Assembly: GCA_916613615.1 (NCBI GenBank)
Contig: OU744726.1
Coordinates: 21,393,515 to 21,457,514, forward strand
DNA from: Steromphala cineraria
Lineage: Eukaryota > Mollusca > Gastropoda > Trochida > Trochidae
Direction of reading: 5' to 3'
DNA length: 64,000 nucleotides
Shown piece by piece: positions 14,601-28,900 of this stretch. The position numbers were made by a program, and so were the translations under genes. Below the pieces are notes generated by a model. It was given only the letters and a program-made list of their open reading frames with translations, searched no databases and was not told the origin of the DNA. The number at the start of each line of letters is the position of its first letter. Positions within the stretch are counted from its first letter, which is position 1.

Positions 14601-16970
14601 AATTTTCAACCTACCAATACAGGTTTAATTCAGCCAAGTGCATCCAACCTGCCATAAAGGTTTAATTCTTATACAAATTTCAGTAAAATAATCAACCTAC
14701 CATGATACTTGGTGCTCCCTGGAAGACTAATGTTCCTGAAGCCAAAGAGGTCTGCAAGATCACCATGTTCTGGAAACTTCTCATCCCACATTACCTGTCA
14801 TCATATAATGTCAATATGAAGAAGGGAATGAAGAATTTGAATTGAGTTATCTCTTGGAAAAAAACATTCACAGAAAATAACAATAATAATATTGGGAGAA
14901 TTTAGGCAAGATTAGATCGGTCAAAAGAGCTAGGTTCAACCTAACATTGTAGATTTATATAAAATTCTGTTTTTGTCGTCAACTTCAGTTTTTTTTATCA
15001 ACACTGCATAAGCAGGTTTTAACAAGGTCAGCCAGTTGCATACTTGAAATTATCTGGAAAATGCAATTTGCAACTTCCAATTCTGCTTCAAATTCTGTTT
15101 CACTTATATTATTATATATAAATGCATCAAAATGTACATAAATGCAGGAAGATCGATTTCTGAATATCAATATGCCTTTTCAACAAATGACTAATTGTAT
15201 TTCTCTACAAAAAAGCCAATTTTTGGGATCAGACTAGGAGGAAGAGAAGAAATTCATGCCTTAGAGTATTGACACATAAAAACTATAGAAGAAGAGAACC
15301 ACTCACAGCAACCATCTCCCGTTTAATCCCAGGCTGCATCAGCGTTGTCTCCAGAGTGCGCACCAGTGCATTGTGGTTCAATCCTGGCATAACATGAGAC
15401 AATATTGATGTATTAGTTAAATCTGTGAGAGGTTGTCATGTCTAGTAATGGTTGACACTGGATATAACAGTGGAAGATACAGGGGAGCAATATTGCTGTA
15501 TTAGTAAAATCTGTGAGAGGTTGTCATGTCTGGCATAGGTTGACACTGGATATAACAGTGGCAGATACAGGAATTCAAACTCACTCCCTACCCAACCCCC
15601 AACCACTTAAAATCATTTTTTGCCTTTGAAACGGTCAAACTTGCGGTGGAGATTCCTGGATTTCCACTTAAAATTCACATCTTTTTAAGGCTCTTTCAAT
15701 CTGTATAATTGAGGAAGGAATGAGGAGGAATTTAAAATTTTCCATTCAAAATGACTTCATAAGACATGTCCTCTTGAGACATTTCATAATGTAACTTTGA
15801 ACAACAAATATCACATGCTAAGAACTGCATAAAATCCCATTTGTAGAAAGCGACAGTATTTTACCTGGTACAACTATGACAGGAGTTGAGAAGATGATGT
15901 GGTCTTTCATTGCTTTGTCCACCACGCCAATGGGCTTCAGGAAATCATCAACATGGGACGCTGCAGGGAAAGAGTCTTTATATCATTAAACATGAGAGAG
16001 TTTAATGCAGATCATGGAAATCATCAAACTTTTGAAGTGTAAATATACATGTTTATTAAAGTTCACATAACCACAAACACATTTCACTATTTTCTTTGGA
16101 ATATAGAAAGTCTGATTACAATATTGTATAGTGCGTTAAAGGTTGCTACTAAAATATGTTTAGTTTGGTAATGAAAGCCGTTTTTGAAAGCCACTTTTGA
16201 GTTTTGATGGGCCGCTAATACCTATCTGACAACAAACAAGTGAATGCATGACTGGTCACGCCCCATTTTGTGACGTCATAAACAGAATCAGCCTCGTTAT
16301 CTATACATCTATCGTAACAATAACACAGGGAAAAAAAACTAATAATTAACGATTTTCAGGAAATGTTTTCCACTCAGTTAGATAAATCCTTTGACGATGT
16401 AACACTACTAAGCATTTGGTGTAAAAAAGATATCCACACCAATGGTAATTAAACAATTATTTAGGCGTTATTTCAGTTGAAATAAGGATGCGTTACTCTG
16501 TATAGTCTGTTTAGTACGTCACACCAGCGCGAGTTTTGTGGCCGCTAACCCAGGTGGGTTTTTCACAGCCGATAATTACGCTGTCTAAATGAAAGGCTAA
16601 CAAAAGGTGTTTATTGGACAAATTAACAAAAATTAAGTCCAGCTTTTATTTTTTTGAAAAATCTTTGAACGAAAATCGAGAAGTGGTAAGGTCGAGGTTA
16701 GTTGATGTTTAAAAGAAAATTAGTTCTATGAATTCTTAATCTTCTGCCCCAACTTAAGTTGTGCCAAAAATGCATAAACAGAAAATAATTGTAAAAACAT
16801 TTTCGATTAGTACTACTTCACTGCAGTCATTGACAAATATTTGGTCTCGAACTAGGAGATAAAGAACTTACGGTCACAGAATTCTGGGTATCCATCATAT
16901 TTCTTGCAGAACTCTCTCCGCTCATCGTTTCTATACACATCAGGATCTGGGACTATTTGCTGACCCTTGA
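5698..16970 (-). CDS. POMGNT1-like gene, exons 17-27: GT13-type catalytic region with altered motifs
   Basis: Exons 17-18 give a Cys-containing spacer (REFCKKYDGYPEFCDP), the counterpart of the POMGNT1 RRFCSKVEGYGSVCSC stretch. Exons 19-22 give the Rossmann-like half, ending in HVIVLEEELLLAPDFLHF (E614-E616). Exon 23 gives VYRVEEFPGLGFLL; exon 24 gives RAWAGWK and VPDMSR; exons 26-27 give VYYQQDFPG, RNLHRGLLR, FHFQGHDVYLIG and the stop TAA at 5698-5700. In active GT13 enzymes the metal motif reads E-[DE]-D and a W-D-x-W-M-R motif supplies the base; here they read EEE and AWAGWK. The last exon is supported by similarity to the FRKKNHFLVVGVP tail of human POMGNT1 and by the acceptor at 5,846. 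Confidence 0.85.
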
Positions 16971-19900
16971 CTGAAACACAAAATGCATTGAATAGAAAAC
17001 ATTTCACTGATTGAATTTGAATTATTCATATCCTTCATCTTTAAAGTTCAGATATAAATTGTCACTAATTTTATTTGAGAAACTTAATATTAAATATACT
17101 TGGACATGTACCTCTAATGTCAGTCAGCTCCTAATGAAGTTCTATAATCTTTTACAAAATTCATTTTGTAAAATCTAAACAAGTTATTTACAATATGCAT
17201 CAGACCGTCTGATGAAGGGGACAAACGACCCCCGAAATGTGACTATTAAATTTGGAAACTTTTTTGATTGTCATAATCTCATTGTCATGTTTTGACGGTA
17301 CTCCCCACCCTATACTTTGTTCATGTATCATTGTGAATCATTTATTTGATCTGCAGCTATGTCATTCTATCACTTTCCTCTTCTATAGCGTAGGTTAGTG
17401 CTGCCCTTACAATTGTGAAAAAGATGCCTTATTGGGTAATAAAATGCTTACTTTTCCTTGGAACACACAGTGATTTCTTCAATGCTTTTGGCCATTCTCC
17501 CTCAAAACCAGCATAGCTTATCTAGAGAAATAATAGGAATAAATACAGGTTTGTGAAATGAATATTTGCTTCATTAAATTCAATCAGCATTATTTCTACA
17601 TCAAACAGAAATAGCAGACCTGTGATTAGTCCTTCTGACTTTATGAAAACAACCATGCATTTGTTGAAGATTACTCACAGTATTTATTTATATAAGAATT
17701 TATCTGTGAACAACAAATAGTGGACAGATCTAATGAATGGAATAATTTCAAGCCAAAAGAATGAAAATGATATAGAGATTATCATATTCCTTGAATATCG
17801 ATATTAACCATAATCATGTCAAAGTTGAAGCACAGATTTATTATTTAACACAACATAATTATTCTCTGGCATTATTGTCCAAAGGTGAGTATAAAGGTGT
17901 ATCTACCCACCTGTTCGAGTGTGGTAAAGCCTTGTATCCCCTTCTGCCCGATGAAGTACCAGACGTCACGGAACCGGAGGTTCTGGATCAGCCCACTCCC
18001 CAGCTGGTTCAACAACTCTCGCGCCACATAACTCAGTCTGAATGGTAAAGTTACTTTACTTACACCACAGATTTACATAGCCATGTACACAATATTACCA
18101 AATTCATAAGCAAATGCTGAATTGTACAGTTATCATACCAACATTCCAGTTTTACACTGTTGTGTAACTCTGAAGATTACAACTTTTTTCTTTACTTAAT
18201 AGTTTTAGATAGCTCCTTAACTCAGTTATACTCAATACAGTTGTCTTACTTACATCATTGTTTTACATAGCCACAAAATGTCTGAATAGTACAGAGAAAT
18301 TGATGAATACTGCCCTTATATTATTTCTATCCAATTAAATCGTGTATTAAATATGATTGACTTCAAAATCAAAGTTGTAAACACTCATGTAAAAAGTTTG
18401 AAAAGTCAATGATTGCACAACTATTTTTCTGGATTTAATACTAGAAATACTTGTCAACTTACTTCTTGGCTCCATCGTCGGCAACTACCGCTATAACAAT
18501 GTTTCCTTCTTTCAGTGACTCCAGAAATATCTCCAGGTCTGTGCTGTCTGTAAATGTCAAATTCAACAAAGACCAAAAAATAAACTAAGAAGTTCTTATC
18601 ACAAATAAAAACTAAGGAATTCATTTCTTATCACAAATAAAAACTAAGGAATTCATTTCTTATCACAAATATAAACTAAGAAGTTAATTTCTTATCAAAA
18701 TATTCAAGTTGCAATGTTTTCAGTCGAAATGAAAAGGATTTTTCTATGTGCTAAGAAAGTTATAATCACTAGGTCACTTATATTTTGAAAATGAATAAGA
18801 GATGACACGACAGACACAAAAGAGTAAGTACAACAACAATTCTTACCATACGTGTAAGTGTCCACTCTGCTTATAGTCTTGGCTGTTCCGTCTCGAGGAT
18901 CGACGATAATGACATTGAACCCTCGCCCGCCATCATTCAGATTCTCTGTCATCATTCTGAACCAAGATAATTCCAAGATTAATGTTAATTTCCAGCCTTA
19001 AGACTATTGAATAATTTCTAAGAAGACAATGACTGATAATGTAGAGATTCATTTACAAATATGAGCATTTGTTTCCAATTTAATATTCTTATATTCTATA
19101 TATGCAGATCAGATATAGACATCAACCTTCAGAAGTGTGTCATATGACCTTTAATCACCGAATATTATTATTTTATTAGCAGAGAGACAGAAGGAGGGTA
19201 ATACAAAAATTTGCACGAATTTAGTAAAAATCATATGACACACTTCTAAGGATAATAATGTCTTTTTAACCATTTCTATTAAGTTTTATACTCTTTTACA
19301 CCAAGAGACGACCTGTTTCCCTTGCAACTGCCAGCCATAGAACAATGATTCCATGACATCACAATGCAAGTATACCAGAAGCCACTCTGTAACAATCAGA
19401 GCTAGGCAAAAGTGATATGGCACATGTTCACATGTGCTTCTATAAAAAATATGTCATTGCCTGTTTTCCTACTTATGGGTTATAAAATATTCACCATATA
19501 TCAAATCTATGATGCTATCACTCACACATGTCCACTGACACAGATCTCTGGTTGCAGCTTGTTGCCCTGTCCCGTGAAGACACTAACAGGGAAGGAGTTG
19601 GCTCCACACGACTCTGGCACCCCGCAGTTGATGACGGTCGGTCCTACACTGATGTCGTCCTTCTTCGTCACCTTCGGCATCAGCTGTTGGAGGTCACGCT
19701 TTGGACCCACTGCAGAGGAAAGTGGTGGATTAGTTCTAGGGATTTCTTCTTTGGGGTTTTTATCATTATTTCAGTGTATTTCCTGTCAAAAACTATATTA
19801 GCTGCAGTCAGGGCATGTTTATTTGAGGGGAATGATATGTATACACATATTTTTTCAATGAAACATGAATATGGGATAAGAGGTAGTTTGAAATCTCTGT

Positions 19901-22900
19901 TGGGGCAAAGACTGCTTCCTTGAATATAACAATGAATAACAATAGTCCTATTTCACTCAATTTTCTTTTGTCTGATTCATGTCTTTTACATGCATGCCAT
20001 CCTTGATTATCCAGAGTCAAAGTAAACAGGGGCCAGCAAAGGGAGGTGATAAAAGTACCATTTCAAGCCCACCTTAATTCCGAGGTCTACAGTGGAGAAT
20101 TATCGGACTGTTGACCCTTGATTATCGAGGATGCATGCATGCATGATCATATACTTATATATACTTATAATAGAAGTCTGGAACAAGTGGAATTTCTAAA
20201 ATATCAGATTCTTGTTTCACAAACAATAAGATTCTTCTAAACAACAAAATATAAATTTATCAAATTACAACAAATTTATAGATCATCATCACAAATTTAG
20301 AATGAGGCACATACTGGGTACAGAGAAGCATCCTGCTTTCTCCATCACATCCGAGAAGTCCTGGTTCGATCTCCTCTTGACAACCTGAAACACAGACATG
20401 AACACTACTTTATTGCTTAGTGCAAGTGTCGCAAGTGATATCTCTAAAGACGACATGGTGTATGATGTATGAAATCACAAGACCAATGCGAGAAATATAA
20501 AGGCATACACTAAAAGAAAATGTAACCCTGTTTTCATATTCTTTTGACTATACTTTACCTGCAGACTATTAGAGCAGTTTCCGCCACCCAATATCAGATA
20601 AGTTTCACAAAAAGAACACAAAAGATCGGTGGTGACAGTGATGGTTCAGGGGGTTCAAGTAATAAACACCACCCCAACCCCTTCCAAATATTCATATCAA
20701 CATCAAACATGGAGAGCCCAAGCCCCCATTTTAAAATGCATTTCAAATCTTACTGATGTAAGTTTTATCCCCTCTGAAAATGAAGAGAAACAAATTCTAA
20801 TTCTGTTGTACTTCAGTGAAAGTATATGATGAGCGTCTCAGGTATTCAAAATCAAAGATTGATCATAATTAACTACATTGAAACCAAAACATAAAGAGAA
20901 AACATTGTAGCAACGTGTGACTCACATATTCGATGGCATGCCCCTGCTGTAACCCTTTCTGCCCAATCATCAGGAAGCTGTCTCGGAACTGCAGTGAGTC
21001 TGCACCAGAGCTTCCGAACAACTTCAACCATCTCTTCCCATCATCCTTCAGTCTGCAGACAGGAAGTAAAGAAATTGAGGGTGATGATATTAGGCATGTG
21101 TAAATGCAAGAATTTCTAGTGATTTTTTAGGAGCTAATCATGCAAATATATATTTTAAATTGATTGTACAAAAATGTCATAAATGGCCTTACTGAATGTC
21201 CAATGATCTAACCATATGATTATTTTATGTACTAATTATGTACTAATTCTTCTAATGTGTGATCAAGCCCATTGTTACATTTATGGTTCTAAATGTTGCT
21301 ATGCGCTGTCTCAAGGCCGCAAAAGCCAATGGTAATGTCACAATGACTCATCCAGTCCAAAAGAATAGAAATGCTGAACTATTCATTAGAAATTATATTT
21401 TTAGATTTAATTTCGTTGAAATGATATTCTCCCCTTCAACATCCAAAAAGCCATAAATTAACAATGTTCTCATCCAGTCCAAAAGGAAAGAAAAACTGAC
21501 CTATTAAAAATAGAGCCATGGGCTCTGTAGCTCATCAGACTTTTGATGGAAAAAGGTTTTGACCCCTGTGACCCCATTTAGGGTCATTGGGTCACAAAAT
21601 CTACAAGTTTGAATCCCCATTGGCCAAGAAGTCTACACACAACTTTTTAGCTCTCTAGACCATTTGGAACTGGAGGAGAAGATGAAAATAGGTTTTGAAG
21701 GTTGTGACCCCTGTGACCCCATTTGGGGTCATGGGGTCACCAAACCTAAAATTTAGAATTCCCATTGGCCCAGGAGTCTACACACAACTTTTCAGCTCTC
21801 TAGACCTTTTGAAACTGGAGAAGAAGGAGTAAAATATGTTTTTAAGGCTTTGACCCCTTTGACCCCAATTGGGGTCAAGGGGTAGCCAAACCTAAAATTT
21901 AGAATCCTCATTGGCAAAGGAGTCTGTAGACAACTTTTTAGCTCTCTCGAACTTTTGGAACTGGAGAAGATGGTGTAAAATAGGTTTTTAAGGTTTTGAC
22001 CCCTGTGACCCCAATTGGGGTCAAGGGGTAACCAAACCTAAAATTTAGAATCCTCATTGGCCAAGGAGTCTACATACAACTTTTTAGCTCTCTCGACCTT
22101 TTGGATCTGGAGAAGATGAAAATAGGTTTTGAAGGTTGTGACCCCTGTGACCCCATTTGGGGTCATGGGGTCACCAAACCTAAAATTTAGAATTCCCATT
22201 GGCCCAGGAGTCTACACACAACTTTTTAGCTCTCTCGACCTTTTGGATCTGGAGAAGAAGATGAAAATAGGTTTTTAAGGTTTTGACCCCTGTGACCCCA
22301 ATTGGGGTCATGAGGTCATGAAATCTACAATTTAGAATTCCCATTGGCCAAGGAGTCTACACACAACTTTTAAGCTCTCAAGACCTTTTGGAACTGGAGA
22401 AGAAGATGAAAATAGGTTTTTAAGGTTTTGACCCCTGTGACCCCAATTGGGGTCATGAGGTCATGAAATCTACAATTTAGAATCCCCATTGGCCAAGGAG
22501 TCTACACACAACTTTTTAGCTCTCTAGACCTTTTGGAACTGGAAAAGAAGATGAAAATAGGTTTTTAAGGTTTTGACCCCTGTGACCCCAATTGGGGTCA
22601 TGAGGTCATGAAACCTAAAATTTAGAATCCTCATTGGCCAAGGAGTCTACATACAACTTTTTAGCTCTCTCGACCTTTTGGATCTGGAGAAGAAGATGAA
22701 AATAGGTTTTTAAGGTTTTGACCCCTGTGACCCCAATTGGGGTCATGAGGTCATGAAATCTACAATTTAGAATTCCCATTGGCCAAGGAGTCTACACACA
22801 ACTTTTTAGTTCTCTAGACCTTTTGGAACTGGAGAAAAAGATGAAAATAGGTTTTTAAGGTTTTGACCCCTGTGACCCCAATTTGGGTCATGAGGTCATG

Positions 22901-25900
22901 AAATCTACAATTTAGAATCCTCATTGGCCAAGGAGTCTACACACAACTTTTCAGCTCTCTAGACCTTTTGGAACTGGAGAAGAAGATGAAAATAGGTTTT
23001 TAAGGTTTTGACCCCTGTGACCCCATTTGGGGTCATGAGGTCATGAAATCTACAATTTAGAATCCCCATTGGCCAAGGAGTCTACACACAACTTTTTAGC
23101 TCTCTAGACCTTTTGGAACTGGAGAAGAAGATGAAAATAGGTTTTTAAGGTTTTGACCCCTGTGACCCCAATTGGGGTCATGAGGTCATGAAATCTACAA
23201 TTTAGAATCCTCATTGGCCAAGGAGTCTACACACAACTTTTCAGCTCTCTAGACATTTGGGAACTGGAGAAGAAGATGAAAATAGGTTTTTAAGGTTTTG
23301 ACCCCTGTGACCCCAATTGGGGTCATGAGGTCATGAAATCTACAATTTAGAATCCCCATTGGCCAAGGAGTCTCCACATCAAATTTGAGCTCTCTAGAGT
23401 CATTGGTTCTGGAGAAGAAGTCGAAAATGTGAAAAGTTTACGGATGGACGGACGGACGGACGCCGGACGCCATGCCATGCCATAAGCCCATCGGGTCTTT
23501 CAGACCTGATGAGCTAATAAAAAATGGTATTTTTAGATTTAATTTTGGTGCAATAATATAATCTAATACCCCCTCTAACATAAAAAACCCCATAAAATCA
23601 CATAGTTCTCCCAAACTTACAATACAAATACATCCTTACCCAGAAGACATCTCATCATAGCTGGTCATGATAACAATGTTATCAGCTGACACCATCTTCT
23701 TGAGGAAACGAATAAGTCCTGAATCTGGAAGAATATTCAACATGAAGACTTCACAGCTGGTACGTAGCAGATTGTTTTTGGAATTAGTGTACAAGTTAAT
23801 ATACAACTGTACATCAACAGAAACCTCAGCAAATAAATTAATGATTTTAATAATTCTTTTTTTTTGCTATTTGCCAATCATTTTTGTGCCTTTGGCACCC
23901 GGCAGCCACAGTGCAGCGCCAGATGTTTCTGTTTATTACTTGCCCTAAAAATCAAGCAAACTTGCCAAAATGTGTTTAAACTAACATTTCGGCGACCTGG
24001 CAGCCATTGCGACGACGGGCTTACATTGTGACTTCACAAAAGCTCACTACTGTGACGTCATACTTGCATTGTGATATTACACTAGTTTAATATTGCCGTA
24101 TAAATATTACACTTCTGTATCTTACACCGACGAGTAATATCCATATAATGCTTAGTGTCAAGCAATGAAGAAACATCTCCCATCTTTTGGTATGACATGG
24201 TTGAGAATCAAAGCCCTGCCTCCCAGGTGAAGGGCTGACGATCTTGAAACTGTTTGACATGGTCAAAGATTTTTACAGAACATTGTTTAGCCACAGAAAT
24301 GTTTCTTCCTTTTATGAATGAACAATTAAACAGGTCATGAGCTTAATACTCATTGATAATAATGAACAATTCTTTATACATACCTTCCAAATAGGTGTCA
24401 AATGTTTTAACATCAACAACTTCTAAGTTTTTATCTGTAAAAAACATAATACGGTATCATTCAGCAAGATATCATGGTCTGTCAAAATTGTATGAAAATG
24501 CGTCAGTTAAAAAGTAAACTAACATACTTACTTAACAAGATTAGCCTAATATTTGGCAAGCTGAAAAATGTTACCTTTCTCATATTAAATTATGTCTTTT
24601 TGAGAAAAATATACTTATTTTTTTAAATCTCCAATATGATGTAAAATTCTACAAAAATAAGTATACTAGAAATGATGTTTAAAGTGTTCTGTCAAGACTG
24701 ATGTTAAACAAAAAGCAGATGCAAATTGAAAATACAGAACTAGGGAGTAAAGCATTTCAAAGCAGCAATAATTAAATCTTACCATTTATGGACACCACAT
24801 TCAAACCTCTGCCAAAATTCTTCTGCTCTGGACTTATTAGTCTGCAAAAAATTTAAAAATTTGGATGAAAATACTTCACAGTGTAGTATTGTGTTTATTG
24901 GTCTATGTCCCCATTTTTGGCACTTAAGGTTTGTCCTATGGATAAGTGACGCACAGTATTGACAAAGGGGTCCACCTGATTTTTTAAAAATTAATTACCT
25001 TAGAAAATTTCAATTTGAGGGGATGGTCTAACACTAGCTTATTTACCAACATCCATCACTGTTTTTCCATGTACAAGGGGCGGTAGCAGGTATTTAGGGG
25101 GAATTAAGGTGATGTCAGGAAAATTAAAATAAATAGTTCTAATTGAAAGACAATATATTTAAACTAAATGAAGCAGTAATTATCAAATATATAATGTAAT
25201 ATTCAGCCATGCAATTTGGTTTTCTTACACAAATTGAATAAAAGGTGTTCACACAAAAATGGCAGCCATTGGACTATGAATGTTAATGTGAATCTTAATA
25301 CTTTGTTCTCTGACTATGGACGATTGGTTAATCATGAGATTTTTGACACTATTATACGTAATACATTTAGCGTTAACATACTATTATCAGCGAGAAATTT
25401 AAGATATGATTTTTTTTTTTAAAGTGCTACTGCTCCTTTAAAGGTTAAAACTAAAACTGAAAAACTTTATTTCAAAAACATTGAGTCCAACTTACACCTC
25501 TCCTTCAAAACAGATGGTTGGACCAGCCACATTAGCTTCTCCAGTTCTGACGTAGAACGCCAGCTGGTTGTTTTCACACTTCACTCCACATCGAGAATCT
25601 GAGAAGAACAAATACAGATAATGGTGAATATGTTTCACACATCAACTATATCACATAGCATGAAAATGCATTTCATTATGCTTACATACAAAATTGCTTG
25701 CATAAATGCTTTGTTCGTGCTTTATATATTCAACAAAAGAATCAGAAATCTGTTCCCAATTGATTTTTAATATCTGCTCTGTTTTTTTTCACTCAATTAC
25801 AATAAAGGATTTAAGATATGGTTCCTATTTATTCCAAATTTGCCCTTGAGTAGAAGAAAATTTTGGAAAATTACAAGTTTTGGGATGTGTATCGTATCAT

Positions 25901-28900
25901 AAAATATCTGATGATATCATCCCAAGATTAAAATCAGAATATGTACCTGCTATACCAAAATATCATAGAATGGTTATTGTCGGTTTTGTTATTTTATGTA
26001 GTTCCATGCACTTTAGGATGTAATTAGAAAAAAGATTTGATGAAATTGTATATAAATGTCAACTTTATTTTATTTAAAACTTGCTGCTCTGTGTCATTTT
26101 CACTGCAAAGAGAACATAGAAAACCAAGAGTCATTACCAGTGCTCCAGAAAAGCAGTGTATCCGAGTATTTTACGCAACAAAATCCCTCAAAACCCTATT
26201 AGTTTAAACGCTTGGAATACAGATACACAGACATTTTCATTAAAACCCAAAGTAATCAATTAACTTGCATACTGAAAATTGATATCATAACTCCTTAAAA
26301 TATCAATATTTAGTACTTTATGTTCAATAGTATCTTTACATTTTAAAAATACTGTTCATATGCAGAGAAATAAACTTTATTGTAAAATCATGAGAGTAAA
26401 ATCTCATTTTGCATATCAAATACCGAAGCGTCTGAAATCAGGGGAGTACAATTTTACTAAGGTACACTATCAAAATCATTACCAAAACACGGAGTAAACA
26501 CCCAATAGCTCCAAAATTAATCTTGAGCACTGGCTCACTACTCCACCACCAATGGTTATGATTTCCCCCTCAAATAGATATACAACCAGGAAAACAAATC
26601 AAACTTACACCAAATATGTTAAAATTAGAAACAAAATCCAACAGAAAATGACTCTCAAGTTGATATAAGAAATCAAAATTATTTAGCAGGAGTGGTATGT
26701 CTGTGGCAACACAATATGTATTAACGTCTTTTGCTTGCTTGTAAGATGAAAGATTCAGATCAGAAAGTATTTCAAAAGCATTGAAGCAAGTAGTTTACAG
26801 TTTTGATCTTTACAATGAAAGAGCAAACAAAAGCATTCCCATTTTTTGCATGCCACTTAAATTATTATCATCCTACCACTCAAATTGGTAATAGCTTTGG
26901 TTGGCACAGATGTAGTAAGTCTTGTTACTTCAGATTGTTTTTTAGCTGAAAATGTGACACACAGAGTTCATAAGTCTGATGTAAATCAACTATGTCCTAA
27001 GAAATAAAAGTCTTAGAATTCAATACTGTCTTTAAACAGCTGCTATCTGAAGCCAAGTGTTACAAATTCTGCTATTAAGAAATACATTTTGACCTACCTT
27101 TTGTATTTCACCAGAAAAAATATTTTTATTCAGATATATCAACTACGATACATCATAATTTTCTTACCCTCCTAAATCAATGAGCTAAAATGGATGAGAA
27201 GAAAACTTATTTTATCATATGATATAAATATAAAGAAAGTGTCCATTTTGGTACTTATTTTTCAATTCCTTTCGTTAGTTTGATATGACCTTACTTACCA
27301 TCATTCTTAAAGAAAGTTTTGCTTCTTGATAATGGATCTTAAAAATAGATAATAATAGACACTTATTGCCTAACACTTTTTTCACTTTATTTTTTAGATA
27401 AATATTAGGGATGTCACAATATACCGATGCATTGATGCATCGTCATGGTACAGTTCAGAATACAATATACCATACAGGCAACTGTATCGTGATAAAAATT
27501 TTAGTGAATATCTTTAATTTTTTTGTGAATATCGTTCACTTTTTGTGAAAGTTGAGTCAAGAAATCTAGAGTTGGTTAAATTCCTTGTTTAGATAACTTT
27601 AATATAGCATTAAATGACTTTTTCATGAAAAAGTTGTGTTTAAATGCTGGTTACTCAGATAAGTCTCTTTAGGAATATTAAATTTAGATCCCTGAATTTT
27701 TATCTCACTGTAATGTCGCATTTAGTGTATCGCGATATGTATCGTATCGTGACCACAGTATTGTAATACATATTGTATCGCAAATTACCTGTATCATGAC
27801 ATCCCTAATAAATATATTTCAAGTTTATTAAAATCTAAATATTTTAGATATTTAAATACCTACCTAACTTAGTATATGCCACTTACCTTCTCACGAGAGA
27901 CAGAGGTTTACCGCGAAATTCATCGTGCTTACCGGATGGGCTGCCCCCAGCCCACTGCGCATGAGCGGGAAACCGGAATCCTGGGTAAAATTCGTATCAT
28001 ACTTTCTGGAAACGAAGTCTTGTAAGAGACGTCCAATGAAGTCCGAAGGGGAGGCCGGGCGGGAGTAATTCCTACTAAGTTAGGTAGGTATTTAAATATC
28101 TAAAATATTTAGATTTTAATAAATTTTTAACCTACCTAACTTAGTATATGCCACTGATCCGACAGTAGGGAGGAGGGAGGACGAGTCATCAAGGCAGAAA
28201 AGCATCCACCAAACATCCTCCCGGAGTGGGAACGACCGAAGCGAACTGCACAGAGAAGCAAGCGGTGAACCCCACGAAGTCGCCAACAACGAAACAACTC
28301 AACAGGTGCAGGGTGAGAAGTAACGAAGTAGATGAGTTTTCAGCTTACCCTAAAGAGACGTTGGGGCAGCTAGCTGTTGGGCTACCACCAACGGTCCAAA
28401 GGTCTGCAGGCCTTGCACGTCTTCCACAGCGAGGTCTCGGAGGTAGTGGGATGCGAAGACCGTCGTAGAGCGCCAGAAACATCCTTCCATGATGGCTGGA
28501 ACTGAGCAGTTGCGATGTAAAGCCATGGTGGATGCAAGTGCCCGGATCTCGTGCGGGTTGCTGGCGACAGGGTGAGGCAAGCCGGCTGAGTCATATGCTG
28601 CTAGGATGACGGTCCGGAGCCACAGCGAGAGGGTGTTTCTGGTGACTTCTCCCTTGGCAGATGGTGAAAAGGGGATGAAGAGTCTCTTCCTGGTGCCTCT
28701 CTTGGGCGCAGAGCGGTCGATGTACTCCCGAAGGGCACGTACAGGACATAAAGCGAGTTCTTCCGCATCAGAGGACGACACGATCTTGGAGAGGGGAGGG
28801 ATGGTGAACGTCCTGCCCGGTTGTCCAGGGAGCTGGTTCTTGGCAACAAAGTTCCACAAGAGGCCGAGGTGAACTGAACCCTTCCTAGACTGCTCAAACC

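Noticed and set aside
17791..18048. Plus-strand open frame of 85 codons
   Set aside because: Antisense of exon 15 (17911-18037), whose minus-strand translation matches the ILEI fold.
21550..23400. Regular repeats every 145 bp that could suggest a CRISPR array
   Set aside because: Units are tandem with no unique spacers, lie in an intron between hairpin-bearing transposon ends, and the genome is eukaryotic.
26141..26530. Possible hAT-like insert with CCAGTGCTC at one end and GAGCACTGG at the other
   Set aside because: Only 9-10 bp of inverse ends and no matching 8-bp duplication; may be chance.
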